From contig JAFPIE010000142.1 in NCBI GenBank assembly GCA_017388605.1, positions 1 to 10,867 on the forward strand: DNA of 10,867 nucleotides, in the 5' to 3' direction. A model generated the notes under the pieces. That model saw nothing but the letters and a program-made list of their open reading frames with translations. It was not told the origin of the DNA and made no database searches. This document shows, piece after piece, positions 1 to 6,779 of this stretch (within the stretch, counting starts at the first letter, position 1; the number at the start of each line of letters is the position of its first letter). The stretch comes from Acholeplasmatales bacterium (lineage in GTDB: Bacteria; Bacillota_I; Bacilli_A; Acholeplasmatales; Anaeroplasmataceae). The position numbers were made by a program, and so were the translations under genes.

Positions 1-39
1 AACAGCTGGACCTGCTGAAAAGTTGTAAACTCTGCTCAT
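1..39 (-). CDS. serC: Phosphoserine aminotransferase, first 13 codons (cut by left window edge)
   Basis: The minus strand reads ATG at 39 and encodes MSRVYNFSAGPAV before the window ends. This is the characteristic N-terminus of phosphoserine aminotransferase, a PLP enzyme that makes phosphoserine from phosphohydroxypyruvate and glutamate in serine biosynthesis. A purine-rich GAGAG stretch about 10 bases upstream is a modest ribosome binding site. The T-box leader just upstream, with a serine specifier, supports the call independently. Only 13 residues are visible, so nothing can be said about active-site integrity. Confidence 0.82.
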   Translation of the reverse strand, partial: MSRVYNFSAGPAV

Positions 40-116
40 TGTTCAAATCTCTCTTTCTTATATTTTTTGCGTTTTGTACTTTTCTTGAGATATGGTATTT
101 CTGTAATACTTTAGAT

Positions 117-160
117 AAATAAAAAAGCCCCTCACTGCGCACTTAGCGACAATAAGGGAC
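117..160 (-). terminator. T-box regulated terminator before serC
   Basis: On the minus strand GTCCCTTATTGT (149-160) can pair with GCAGTGAGGGGC (127-138), a 12-bp stem with several G-U pairs and a 10-base loop, followed by six Ts (121-126). The 5' arm includes the CCC that also closes the T-box antiterminator with GGG at 184-186, so the two structures are mutually exclusive. Confidence 0.85.
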
Positions 161-351
161 GAATAATCATATCCGCGGTACCACCCTAATTAGGTATCCT
201 CACTCATATCCTATAACGGGGATTAGCCGGAATTCATTACATTCGCCAAAGAAGTGGACATAAAAGATTTTTGCTGTAGGTTTTCACCAATCCCTACTCT
301 CTTTGAAGCATTGAAATCTTCTTTTTTTTCTTTATAGGCAATATAAAAATT
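117..351 (-). promoter_or_regulatory. T-box leader upstream of serC, predicted serine (UCC) specifier
   Basis: The minus strand carries the hallmark T-box sequence AGGGTGGTACCGCGG (plus 173-187). Upstream, Stem I can be drawn. Its lower helix AAAGAAG (318-324) pairs with CTTCTTT (248-254). A distal helix GTAGG/CCTAC (293-297 with 276-280) is preceded by the typical AGAGAG. The triplet UCC (256-258, a Ser codon) followed by A lies directly against the 3' strand of the lower helix, where the specifier is expected. Uncharged tRNA-Ser should stabilise the antiterminator and let transcription reach serC. The variable base after UGG is U, which pairs best with an A discriminator and only by wobble with the usual G of tRNA-Ser. 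The 5' end is inferred from the promoter. Confidence 0.9.
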
Positions 352-357
352 TCTTTT

Positions 358-386
358 ATTAAACCACTAAAAAAAGAAACTGTCAA
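358..386 (-). promoter_or_regulatory. Promoter of the T-box-serC transcript
   Basis: The minus strand shows a perfect -35 TTGACA (381-386), a 17-base spacer and a -10 TTTAAT (358-363, one mismatch to TATAAT). Initiation near 351 places the T-box leader exactly at the 5' end of the RNA. The stretch from 387 to 552 between this promoter and the next terminator is AT-rich, and I see no gene or clear element in it. Confidence 0.75.
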
Positions 387-552
387 GCACTCTTATGAAT
401 TTTTTTCGATAAAGTTAAATTATTCCCGAACAGCATTCGAACTTTGTTTGAAATTTATATATATAAAAATGTTATTTTTGAATTATATGCAATTCCACCA
501 TATTTTATTAGATAATAATTTATAAAAAGATAGAAAACACTTTCACTTTATT

Positions 553-581
553 CAAAAAGAAAACCCCTAGAATTCTAGGGG
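553..581 (-). terminator. Terminator of the TolA-like gene
   Basis: A perfect 18-base palindrome, CCCCTAGAATTCTAGGGG (564-581), lies 10 bases past the stop codon. On the minus strand it is followed by TTTTCTTTTT. This is a textbook intrinsic terminator for the 592-2004 gene. Confidence 0.85.
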
Positions 582-591
582 AATAAATATC

Positions 592-2004
592 TTATAGATC
601 TCCAAGTAATGCCATAACGTCGGCAACCTTTTGAACCTCTTCTTCAGCGAAGCCTGTATACTTAGCAACTAGCTTTGGTGGCATACCATCACGAAGCATT
701 TGCTTCATCTGCTCCTTAGCTAAATCCTTTCTTGCCTGTTCAGCAGCACTTTCAGCCTTTGCCCTTGCAGCCTCAACCTGTGCCTTTGCAGCAGCAGCCT
801 CTTCCTCAGCCTTCTTACGTGCTTCCTCTTCAGCCTTAGCCTTTGCAGCAGCCTCTTCAGCCTTAGCTCTAGCCTCTGCTCTTGCAGCCTCTGCAGCAGC
901 ATGTGCTTCAGCTCTTGCCTTTGCAGCCTCTTCCTCTGCAACCCTCTTTGCTTCTTCTCTAGCTCTTTGAGCCTCTGCCTTTGCAGCAGCTCTTTCAGCC
1001 TCTGCAGCAGCCTTAGCCTCAGCGGCGATTCTTGCTTCCTCTTCTGCCTTTGCCTTAGCTTCTGCAGCAGCTCTTTCAGCGTCTTCCTGAGCCTTTCTTG
1101 CCTCTTCAGCAGCCTTCTTTGCAGCCTCAGTACCAGCAAGTGCCTCTGCCTTTGCTCTTGCCTCAGCCTCATGCTTAGCTAATTCAGCTGCAGCAATTCT
1201 TGCCTTTTCAGCCTCTTCAGCCCTAATTCTAGCCTCTGCCTCTGCCTTTGCTCTAGCTTCTGCTTCTGCTTTAATTTTTGCTTCTTGTGCAGCAAGTGCT
1301 TCAGCCTCTGCTCTTGCTCTTTCAGCTTCTGCCTTTGCAACTGCAGCTGCCTGTGCAGCCTTTGCAGCAGCCTCAGCCTCTGCCTTAGCCTTAGCTTCCT
1401 CTTCTGCCTTAGTAGCCTTATTTACAGCCTTAACTCCAGTTTCAGTAATATAATATTCATATTTATCGCCAGATGCACTTAATGCTTCTGCAAATAAATC
1501 TCCTGGTCTGGCAACATTTGTAAGCTGGCAATATGTAAATTCAACTGGCTTTTGTGCATCCTCTAGATTATTAATATCATAGAATAAAGATGGCTTAACC
1601 TTTGTTGAGTTAATACTATTTAAAATGGAAATGTAACGAATCATAGCCTTATTGTTGATTCTCTTTACACCGAATTTATGAATAACAACATTTGGTTCTA
1701 CAAGAGCTAATTGATAAGAACGGCTCTTTGTATCAACTGTCATTTCTCCGCATTCAAATTCGAATTGGTCATCAAAGAAAATACTACCCTTCTTAGTTGA
1801 TGCATCATATCTAACAGTTATGTATGGACGGCTCTTTCTATCTGCTTGCTCCCAGTGATAAATTTCAAAGTCACCCTTGTTGTGTTCCTCTGTATCATTT
1901 AAATACTCAATATATGTTGAGAATAATGAAGACATCTCAACTCTTTTTTGCACGAAATCTACTGTTGTTGTTTTTACTTTTGTCTTTCTATCAAATAATC
2001 CCAT
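592..2004 (-). CDS. Unrecognised protein with a long TolA-like Ala/Glu/Lys/Arg helix
   Basis: This gene encodes 470 aa, starting at ATG 2004 behind GAGGAG. Residues 1-195 look globular, rich in beta strands and aromatics, and match no family I can name. Residues 198-432 consist almost only of Ala, Glu, Lys and Arg with a few Gln, Ile, Val and Leu; there is no Pro and only one Gly (G291). The pattern suggests a single continuous alpha helix or coiled coil like TolA domain II, roughly 34 nm if fully extended. Residues 433-470 (MKQMLRDGMPPKLVAKYTGF and onward) resemble the short helix-turn-helix-like tail seen at the C-termini of some Rpn/PD-(D/E)XK-type proteins. There is no signal peptide or membrane segment, so it is probably cytoplasmic. 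It has its own promoter and terminator and looks monocistronic. Function unknown; a structural or scaffolding role is inference. Confidence 0.85.
   Translation of the reverse strand: MGLFDRKTKVKTTTVDFVQKRVEMSSLFSTYIEYLNDTEEHNKGDFEIYHWEQADRKSRPYITVRYDASTKKGSIFFDDQFEFECGEMTVDTKSRSYQLALVEPNVVIHKFGVKRINNKAMIRYISILNSINSTKVKPSLFYDINNLEDAQKPVEFTYCQLTNVARPGDLFAEALSASGDKYEYYITETGVKAVNKATKAEEEAKAKAEAEAAAKAAQAAAVAKAEAERARAEAEALAAQEAKIKAEAEARAKAEAEARIRAEEAEKARIAAAELAKHEAEARAKAEALAGTEAAKKAAEEARKAQEDAERAAAEAKAKAEEEARIAAEAKAAAEAERAAAKAEAQRAREEAKRVAEEEAAKARAEAHAAAEAARAEARAKAEEAAAKAKAEEEARKKAEEEAAAAKAQVEAARAKAESAAEQARKDLAKEQMKQMLRDGMPPKLVAKYTGFAEEEVQKVADVMALLGDL
709..1413 (-). repeat. Low-complexity coding repeat (Ala/Glu/Lys/Arg tract)
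   Basis: This stretch encodes residues 198-432 of the TolA-like protein. The plus strand is strongly pyrimidine-rich, with irregular repeats of GCCTCTGC and GCCTTTGC units. Units are degenerate rather than exact tandem copies, so this is codon-level low complexity and not a clean microsatellite. The length may still vary between strains by recombination or slippage. Confidence 0.8.
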
Positions 2005-2050
2005 ATCAAATCACCACTCCTCGTTCAAGGTATCGTTATTGAGTATGTTT

Positions 2051-2059
2051 ATTATATCA
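2051..2059 (-). promoter_or_regulatory. Extended -10 promoter of the TolA-like gene
   Basis: The minus strand reads TGATATAAT: a perfect TATAAT (2051-2056) with the TG of an extended -10 at 2058-2059. I see no good -35 at 16-18 bases, as expected for an extended -10 promoter. Initiation near 2044 would leave a leader of about 40 bases. Confidence 0.6.
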
Positions 2060-2210
2060 TACCAAAGTCAAAAATGCTATTTTTTTCTATGAAAATTTAA
2101 AAAAATTTCGGAAAATTTGCGTATTTCACGTTCGAAAAAGACATTTTCTCAAAAAACGTTTTAAAATCTCGTACAAATGTTCAAAAACAAAAGTCAATTT
2201 TTGTTATCAA

Positions 2211-2236
2211 TTAAAAAGGAGGGCAAAGCTGCCCTC
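2211..2236 (-). terminator. Terminator of glnA
   Basis: On the minus strand GAGGGCA-GCTT-TGCCCTC (2219-2236), a 7-bp GC-rich stem with a 4-base loop, starts 6 bases after the glnA stop codon and runs into CTTTTTAA. Confidence 0.88.
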
Positions 2237-2242
2237 GCTATT

Positions 2243-3592
2243 TTAATACTTATTGATATATCTTTTGATTTCCCAATTTGTTACGAATTTATGATATTCG
2301 TTCCATTCAATTGTTTTAGCCTCAATAAGCTTCTTTACTGTATGAGCGCCCATTGCCTCTTGAATAAGCTTATCCTTCTTAAATGCAATCGTTGCTTCAT
2401 TTAAATCTAGAGGTAAGGATTCAACGCCTAAGGCTCTTCTTCCTTCATCATCTAAATCGAATAGATTCTCATCTACTGGTGGTACCATAGGTACATTATC
2501 ACTAATACCATCTAAGCCTGCAGCTAATATTGCTGCAATTGCTAAATATGGATTTGCAGATCCATCAACACTTCTTACCTCAGTACGAGTCTTCATTCCT
2601 CTTGCTGCAGGAATACGAATCATTGTAGAACGATTCGAATTGGACCAAGAAATATAGCATGGTGCTTCATAGCCTGGAACTAATCTCTTATAAGAGTTAA
2701 CAATTGGATTTGTAATTAAGCAGAATCCCTTAGCATGATGAATAATACCTGAAATCCACTTTTCAGCAACTAAGGATAATTGATTCTTTGTATTTGGATC
2801 AAAGAATGCATTCTTATCATCCATTGTTAATAAAGAACAATTTACATGCATACCAGAACCAGCAATACCCTCAACAGGCTTTGGCATGAACGTTGCATGA
2901 AGGCCATGACGTCTTGCAATATTTTTTACAACTAGCTTGAAGGTTTGTACCTGATCGCATACCTCAACTGCAGAATCAAACTTAAAGTTGATTTCATGCT
3001 GACCAGTTGCAACCTCATGGTGTGCAGCCTCAATAGTGAATCCAATCTTTTGTAATTCAAGTACGATGTCTCTTCTGCAATCCTCTGCACTATCTACTGG
3101 TGCTAAATCGAAATATGAACCAGTATCGTTGAATTCAAGTGTAGGATTACCCTCACTGTTTAATTTAAATAAGAAGAATTCTGGCTCAACACCACAATTG
3201 AATGCCTTGAAGCCAAGCTTCTTCATTTTTTCAATATTTCTCTTTAGGATTCCTCTTGGGTCTCCCTCAAATGGAACATGTGTTCCATCCTCACATGGCT
3301 GATAAACATCACAAATAAATCTTGCAACCTTACCATAAGCTGTATTTTCCCAGCTTAATACTAAGAATGTATCTAAATCTGGATGTAGATACATATCTGC
3401 TTCATAAATACGAACGAATCCTTCAATGGAAGAACCATCAAACATTACCTGATTCTCAAGTGCATCCTCTAATCTTGTTACTGGGATTTCAACATTCTTT
3501 AATGCTCCCATCATGTCTGTAAACATCATACGAATATAGCGGATGTTTTCTTCCTTACAAATACGGCGAATATCAGCCTTTGTGTAGCTCAT
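2243..3592 (-). CDS. glnA: Glutamine synthetase, class I-alpha
   Basis: This 449-aa protein is full length for the GSI-alpha group. It makes glutamine from glutamate, ammonia and ATP in the cytoplasm as a dodecamer. Visible motifs are the DGSS loop (52-55), metal-binding glutamates in GVEPEF (134-139) and [10 protein letters not shown] (191-200), the ATP signature [14 protein letters not shown] (236-249), the PGYEAP flap with its Glu (306-311), NRST (320-323) and RTEVRSVDG (336-344). There is no adenylylation-site region, as usual in Gram-positive GSI-alpha. FVRI (59-62) carries the Arg that corresponds to the feedback-inhibition Arg62 of the Bacillus subtilis enzyme. The start is supported by AAGGAAGG at 3601-3608. 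No glnR lies beside it, unlike the Bacillus glnRA operon, so its regulation is probably through the leader region upstream. Confidence 0.97.
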   Translation of the reverse strand: MSYTKADIRRICKEENIRYIRMMFTDMMGALKNVEIPVTRLEDALENQVMFDGSSIEGFVRIYEADMYLHPDLDTFLVLSWENTAYGKVARFICDVYQPCEDGTHVPFEGDPRGILKRNIEKMKKLGFKAFNCGVEPEFFLFKLNSEGNPTLEFNDTGSYFDLAPVDSAEDCRRDIVLELQKIGFTIEAAHHEVATGQHEINFKFDSAVEVCDQVQTFKLVVKNIARRHGLHATFMPKPVEGIAGSGMHVNCSLLTMDDKNAFFDPNTKNQLSLVAEKWISGIIHHAKGFCLITNPIVNSYKRLVPGYEAPCYISWSNSNRSTMIRIPAARGMKTRTEVRSVDGSANPYLAIAAILAAGLDGISDNVPMVPPVDENLFDLDDEGRRALGVESLPLDLNEATIAFKKDKLIQEAMGAHTVKKLIEAKTIEWNEYHKFVTNWEIKRYINKY

Positions 3593-3642
3593 TTTTTATA
3601 CCTTCCTTATTCCTTTTTACACATTTGCTATAATAAAAAATA

Positions 3643-3679
3643 AAAGTCGCGAAAATGAAAAATCATTTCATGCGACTTT
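3643..3679 (-). terminator. Hairpin with T-rich tail in the glnA leader (terminator or attenuator)
   Basis: On the minus strand AAAGTCGC (3672-3679) pairs with GCGACTTT (3643-3650). Inside, ATGAAA (3666-3671) pairs with TTTCAT (3655-3660) around a 5-base loop, leaving a 4-base bulge on one side. TATTTTTTATT follows. It could terminate the six-gene unit upstream, but it lies downstream of the best glnA promoter, so it may instead act as an attenuator or a 5' stabiliser of glnA mRNA. Confidence 0.6.
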
Positions 3680-3690
3680 GCAAATCAATT

Positions 3691-3696
3691 ATTATA
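3691..3696 (-). promoter_or_regulatory. Possible second -10 for glnA
   Basis: The minus strand has a perfect TATAAT at 3691-3696, with one of the two GGCGCTAT repeats just upstream, but no convincing -35 at normal spacing (AATTAT at 17). If used, it would start the RNA right at the base of the leader hairpin. Confidence 0.3.
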
Positions 3697-3699
3697 ACC

Positions 3700-3742
3700 A
3701 TAGCGCCTTTGCTATAATTCAATTCTATTCAAGATAGCGCCT
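3700..3742. repeat. Pair of 9-bp direct repeats overlapping the glnA promoter region
   Basis: ATAGCGCCT occurs at 3700-3708 and again at 3734-3742, 34 bp apart start to start (about 3.2 helical turns). One copy lies in the -35/-10 spacer of the main promoter and the other just upstream of the second TATAAT. GC-rich motifs stand out in this AT-rich stretch. A regulator-binding pair is an inference. Confidence 0.5.
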
Positions 3743-3750
3743 ATTGTCAA
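3722..3750 (-). promoter_or_regulatory. Probable main glnA promoter
   Basis: The minus strand shows a perfect -35 TTGACA (3745-3750), a spacer of exactly 17 bases and a -10 TAGAAT (3722-3727, one mismatch). The predicted start near 3715 gives a leader of about 120 bases containing the 3643-3679 hairpin. One copy of the 9-bp repeat lies inside the spacer. Confidence 0.65.
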
Positions 3751-3773
3751 TTAGAAATCACTATGTAAACGAT

Positions 3774-4295
3774 TTATTCTATATTATCCTCTTGAATATA
3801 CTTATTTGTAATACTTCTTTTTAAATAAGCTTTTGCAAGAATACCAGAGAATATTCCCGTTCCAATAGATAATAATACAATAAATGGTAAATAATATAAT
3901 ACGGCACTAGTGCCTACGATAAAAATAGCAATAAGTATTTGTCCTATTCCATGTGCTACACTTCCAAGCATAGAAACTCCCCAAATAGAAAATACCTTAA
4001 TTCTAGAAAATATAAGCATTACAATAAAGGATAGGATTCCACCAGATAAGCTCATAAAAAATGTAGGGGTCATAAGAGTTGCTCTTATCAATGCAACAAC
4101 AAGAATTCTTAATATATCTACAATAAAAGCTTCATAAAATTTAAATTCATAAAGCATAATTAATATAATTACATTCGCAAGCCCAAGCTTTACACCAGGA
4201 ATGAATATAGGTATAAAGGATTCTATATAGCCAAGGATCACTGCCATAGCCAAAAGCATTGCGATAATCATCCATCTTTTCAAGCTCTTATTCAT
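3774..4295 (-). CDS. Gx-family membrane protein (EetB-like; annotated elsewhere as heptaprenyl diphosphate synthase component I)
   Basis: This 173-aa integral membrane protein has about five hydrophobic segments and the family motif PGVKLGLAN (33-41), followed by SLSGGILSF (82-90). It fits the Pfam family named Hpre_diP_synt_I, now usually called Gx transporters, related in fold to ECF S components. A homologue in Listeria (EetB) belongs to the flavin-based extracellular electron transfer system; its substrate is not firmly known. I start at ATG 4295, overlapping the previous stop in ATGAATAA and preceded by AGGTGGTG. An in-frame GTG at 4307 is possible but would sit on that ribosome binding site. 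It is the last gene of the six-gene unit. Confidence 0.85.
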   Translation of the reverse strand: MNKSLKRWMIIAMLLAMAVILGYIESFIPIFIPGVKLGLANVIILIMLYEFKFYEAFIVDILRILVVALIRATLMTPTFFMSLSGGILSFIVMLIFSRIKVFSIWGVSMLGSVAHGIGQILIAIFIVGTSAVLYYLPFIVLLSIGTGIFSGILAKAYLKRSITNKYIQEDNIE

Positions 4296-4644
4296 TACTA
4301 TCACCACCTATAATAACGATAGTAATTCTATTTGGTAAGCAGGTTATAACATCATGCTCCTTTGATTTTTCTCCTGTATGAACACAAATTTGATTTGGAC
4401 ATCCAGATTCTATAACAGAAACCTTACCATAGTTTACTTCAATAATTACCTTAGATATATCTCCATCGACAGTAACCTTTTGATTCTTATATAAATCTAG
4501 AGTTAATATAATATCCTCTCCATGATAAACAACTGCTTTTTTTCCTTCCTTTTTAAAGCTAAAGAACCAAAAGGATAATAGTATTCCTGCGATGAAAAGA
4601 ATTCCAAAAAGGAGAATTAAATCATTCCTAAGCCTTTTATTCAT
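4288..4644 (-). CDS. Membrane-anchored NusG domain II protein (EetA-like)
   Basis: This 118-aa protein has one N-terminal transmembrane helix (about 8-29), then a small extracytoplasmic beta domain. The NusG_II signature is clear: SGCPNQICVHTG (80-91) with Cys82 and Cys87, and later TCLPNRITI (101-109) with a third Cys at 102. Despite the name, this family is not the transcription factor NusG. It is usually found next to ApbE and Gx proteins and is thought to work with them in flavin-linked membrane redox systems. ATG 4644 overlaps the apbE stop in ATGAATAA, with AAGGAGTG upstream; the same overlap recurs at its own 3' end. Molecular function is not established. Confidence 0.88.
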   Translation of the reverse strand: MNKRLRNDLILLFGILFIAGILLSFWFFSFKKEGKKAVVYHGEDIILTLDLYKNQKVTVDGDISKVIIEVNYGKVSVIESGCPNQICVHTGEKSKEHDVITCLPNRITIVIIGGDSNE

Positions 4645-5599
4645 AAAGCTTCACTCCTTCTGTTTGGAAAAGGATTTTATCCTTACTATACATTAATATA
4701 TCTAAATTATTGATTTTAGCGAAATTTACTGCTTTATCAAAGCCCATGTTAAAAATGGCAGTGGAGTATGCATCCCCCTCTAATGCATTTTGATTAAAAA
4801 CAAATATGGAATCATATTTATTCGATGGATAGCCGTTAAAAGGATTTATTAGATGATGATATATATTACCATCTATATTCACATATTGATTTTGTGGGCT
4901 CGAACAAGATATTACCTTATCCTTATCCTTAATAATACCTATATATCCATTAAAATCATAAGGCTTTGATAAGCCAATCGTATATTCCTTACCCATCTTA
5001 TTTCCAATGGCAATACTAGAATTCCCTGCGTCTATATAATAGGAGGATATTTGATTATCCTCTAAATATTTCTTAGCCATATCCGTAGCATATCCCTTAG
5101 CTATTCCACCTAAATCAATATTACCATCACCTACAATAGATATATGATTACCATCAATTCTTAACGAGGTATTTTTCATAATCTCTAATTCATCATTTAT
5201 AGTAGTAGAATCTAATACTTTATTTTCCTTCATACAATCCTTCCACTTATGGGATAAGGATCCAATAAATGGATTAAAATAGCCTTCTGTCTTTTCATAG
5301 ATACGTATAGATTCCTTTAATATATCTAGTAAGGTATTTGATACATATGCCTCTCTCGTATGATTCAAATCATATATAGAAATACTATCCTTACCTGATT
5401 TATAATCATTTGATACCAGATCTACTTCCTTATATATTTCTTTTATTTTATTGAAATGCTCTTTAAAATTATCATCATTATATATCGATACTGTAACCAC
5501 AGTATCCATAGTATAAATGACACCTGTATTTTCTGTTTCACCACAGGAGCATAAAAAAAGGCATGAAGAAAATATAAGTCCTAATAACAATTTCTTCAT
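4637..5599 (-). CDS. apbE: FAD:protein FMN transferase, lipoprotein (ApbE family)
   Basis: This 320-aa enzyme attaches FMN from FAD to a Thr or Ser of target proteins on the outer face of the membrane, using Mg2+. The N-terminus is a lipoprotein signal: a KK pair, a hydrophobic core and the lipobox LCSC, with Cys19 as the likely lipidated residue. Family motifs are present: MDTVVTVSIY (31-40), DLGGIAKGYATD (162-173), the HHLINPFNGYPS region (248-259) and EGDAYSTAIFNMG (274-286), where Asp276 and Thr280 match the metal site. The canonical ISTSG is ISCSS here (230-234). I choose ATG 5599 with GAGGTG six bases upstream; a GTG at 5608 is less likely. No flavinylated substrate (FMN-binding domain, NqrC/RnfG type) is encoded beside it. 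Confidence 0.93.
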   Translation of the reverse strand: MKKLLLGLIFSSCLFLCSCGETENTGVIYTMDTVVTVSIYNDDNFKEHFNKIKEIYKEVDLVSNDYKSGKDSISIYDLNHTREAYVSNTLLDILKESIRIYEKTEGYFNPFIGSLSHKWKDCMKENKVLDSTTINDELEIMKNTSLRIDGNHISIVGDGNIDLGGIAKGYATDMAKKYLEDNQISSYYIDAGNSSIAIGNKMGKEYTIGLSKPYDFNGYIGIIKDKDKVISCSSPQNQYVNIDGNIYHHLINPFNGYPSNKYDSIFVFNQNALEGDAYSTAIFNMGFDKAVNFAKINNLDILMYSKDKILFQTEGVKLYE

Positions 5600-5620
5600 A
5601 CCTATCACCTCAGTCTTCCT

Positions 5621-6313
5621 TTAATCCTCTTCCTTATTTTTCTTTTTAAAAATCATAGGAAGAATTGGCTTTTGTAAAATATTATATTCTATAAATACTG
5701 TAGTTAATGCCATAAATACGGCAGCTATGCTTGCACCTAAAGACAAGCCTGCAACACAATCGGTAAAATAATGTACACCAATAACAATTCTTGAAATTGG
5801 AACAATAAAGAAGATTAAGCTAAATACAGCCACCACAGGAATAGTAATCTTTTTATTCTTTTCTGTAATAAGGAATAAGAAGATTATAAATGGGCACATA
5901 AATCCAACGGATGTGGAATGTCCACTAGGGAAGCTTGTTGATTTTTCAACCATCCACCACATTTCGGCATCTGGTCTTGGCCTTTGATATACACCCTTAA
6001 ATGCAGCATTTAGGAATACTTGAATAATCAAGCCTAATAAGAAAATCATAAAACGATAATCAAGCTTTGTATATATAAGCATTACAACACATAAAACGGC
6101 AAGTACATATAAATCACCAGCTTCGGTGAATATTCTCCAAAACCAATAATTTAAGCCGCCCTTTTCTCCTCTTGTATTATAGGCTAAATCTCTAGCCCAA
6201 ACATCAACCCCAAGAGGATCTAGGTTATTCTTACGAACGAGAATACATAATGTAGTTAATACTGCTGCAGCAGCAATAAATACAATTAAAGAAATAATTA
6301 ATCTTTTTTTCAT
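5621..6313 (-). CDS. PAP2-family membrane phosphatase
   Basis: This 230-aa protein has about six transmembrane segments and a complete type 2 phosphatidic acid phosphatase signature: K106-x6-RP (113-114), PSGH (129-132) and SRIVIGVHYFTD (174-185, the SRx5Hx3D motif), with His132 and His181 as the expected catalytic histidines. Family members hydrolyse lipid phosphates such as undecaprenyl diphosphate, phosphatidylglycerol phosphate or phosphatidate; the substrate here cannot be told from sequence. The N-terminal charged helix and the Lys/Glu-rich tail are probably cytoplasmic. ATG 6313 follows AAAGGTG. It lies 17 bases after the small membrane protein and 21 bases before apbE, so it is probably co-transcribed. 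Confidence 0.9.
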   Translation of the reverse strand: MKKRLIISLIVFIAAAAVLTTLCILVRKNNLDPLGVDVWARDLAYNTRGEKGGLNYWFWRIFTEAGDLYVLAVLCVVMLIYTKLDYRFMIFLLGLIIQVFLNAAFKGVYQRPRPDAEMWWMVEKSTSFPSGHSTSVGFMCPFIIFLFLITEKNKKITIPVVAVFSLIFFIVPISRIVIGVHYFTDCVAGLSLGASIAAVFMALTTVFIEYNILQKPILPMIFKKKNKEED

Positions 6314-6330
6314 ATAAAGCACCTTTAATT

Positions 6331-6777
6331 TTAATATTTCTTATTATAATAAATCGATACAGCAACATGAATTACAAAGAATGCAAGTGCAATACCACCA
6401 GCCAAAATAAAATAGCCTGGGTCAAGGAATGCAGTAAATACTAATACTACGCCAAGAACATAAATAAATATTTTATGTACTAATGCATTCGTATGTAGAC
6501 GAATCATTTTATTTCTTTCATCATTCTTTTTAATTAAATAGTAATCTGCGTATTCGTCATCCTTTAATATTTTTACATATCGATAATTCTTATACGCTAA
6601 ATATGCTTCAATTAATGCACAAATAATGTATGGTAGTGGTGACCAATAATAGAATATGGATTGATTTGTAAATTCAAATCTACCAACAGCCATGACAACG
6701 ACAATAATAATTGGAAGTGTCATAGATGATAGCATGACACCTAATTTGATTTTTGTTATTTTACGCAAGTTTTCCAT
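6331..6777 (-). CDS. Small four-helix membrane protein paired with the XRE regulator
   Basis: This 148-aa protein has hydrophobic segments near 10-31, 46-62, 101-118 and 121-143, and a charged cytoplasmic-type loop (70-95) holding KKNDERNKMIR. That D-E-R-N motif is common in small membrane proteins encoded next to short HTH regulators in Bacillota (DUF2178/DUF6442-like). I infer this family from the motif and context and am not certain of it. ATG 6777 comes two bases after the XRE stop codon, and its ribosome binding site GGGGGAGG lies inside the XRE reading frame, so translation is probably coupled. Function unknown. Confidence 0.8.
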   Translation of the reverse strand: MENLRKITKIKLGVMLSSMTLPIIIVVVMAVGRFEFTNQSIFYYWSPLPYIICALIEAYLAYKNYRYVKILKDDEYADYYLIKKNDERNKMIRLHTNALVHKIFIYVLGVVLVFTAFLDPGYFILAGGIALAFFVIHVAVSIYYNKKY

Positions 6778-6779
6778 GC

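Noticed and set aside
901..1182. Plus-strand Cys/Ser/Leu-rich open frame, with a Leu/Arg-rich minus-strand frame at 720-1172
   Set aside because: Both are shadows of the low-complexity Ala/Glu/Lys repeat in the 592-2004 gene; composition is an artefact of the repeat read out of frame, with no ribosome binding site.
2170..2183. LexA/DinR-like box (CGTACAAATGTTCA, 8 of 10 conserved positions)
   Set aside because: Two mismatches in key positions and more than 100 bp upstream of the promoter it would have to control; likely chance in AT-rich DNA.
3745..3770. Possible GlnR/TnrA site before glnA
   Set aside because: Only one half-site fits; the TGTnA-N7-TnACA spacing is off by one and the second half is missing.
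4296..4307. Upstream GTG/TTG starts for the Gx, ApbE, PAP2 and XRE genes
   Set aside because: In each case the alternative start lies on or before the ribosome binding site of a well-placed ATG; the ATG starts were preferred.
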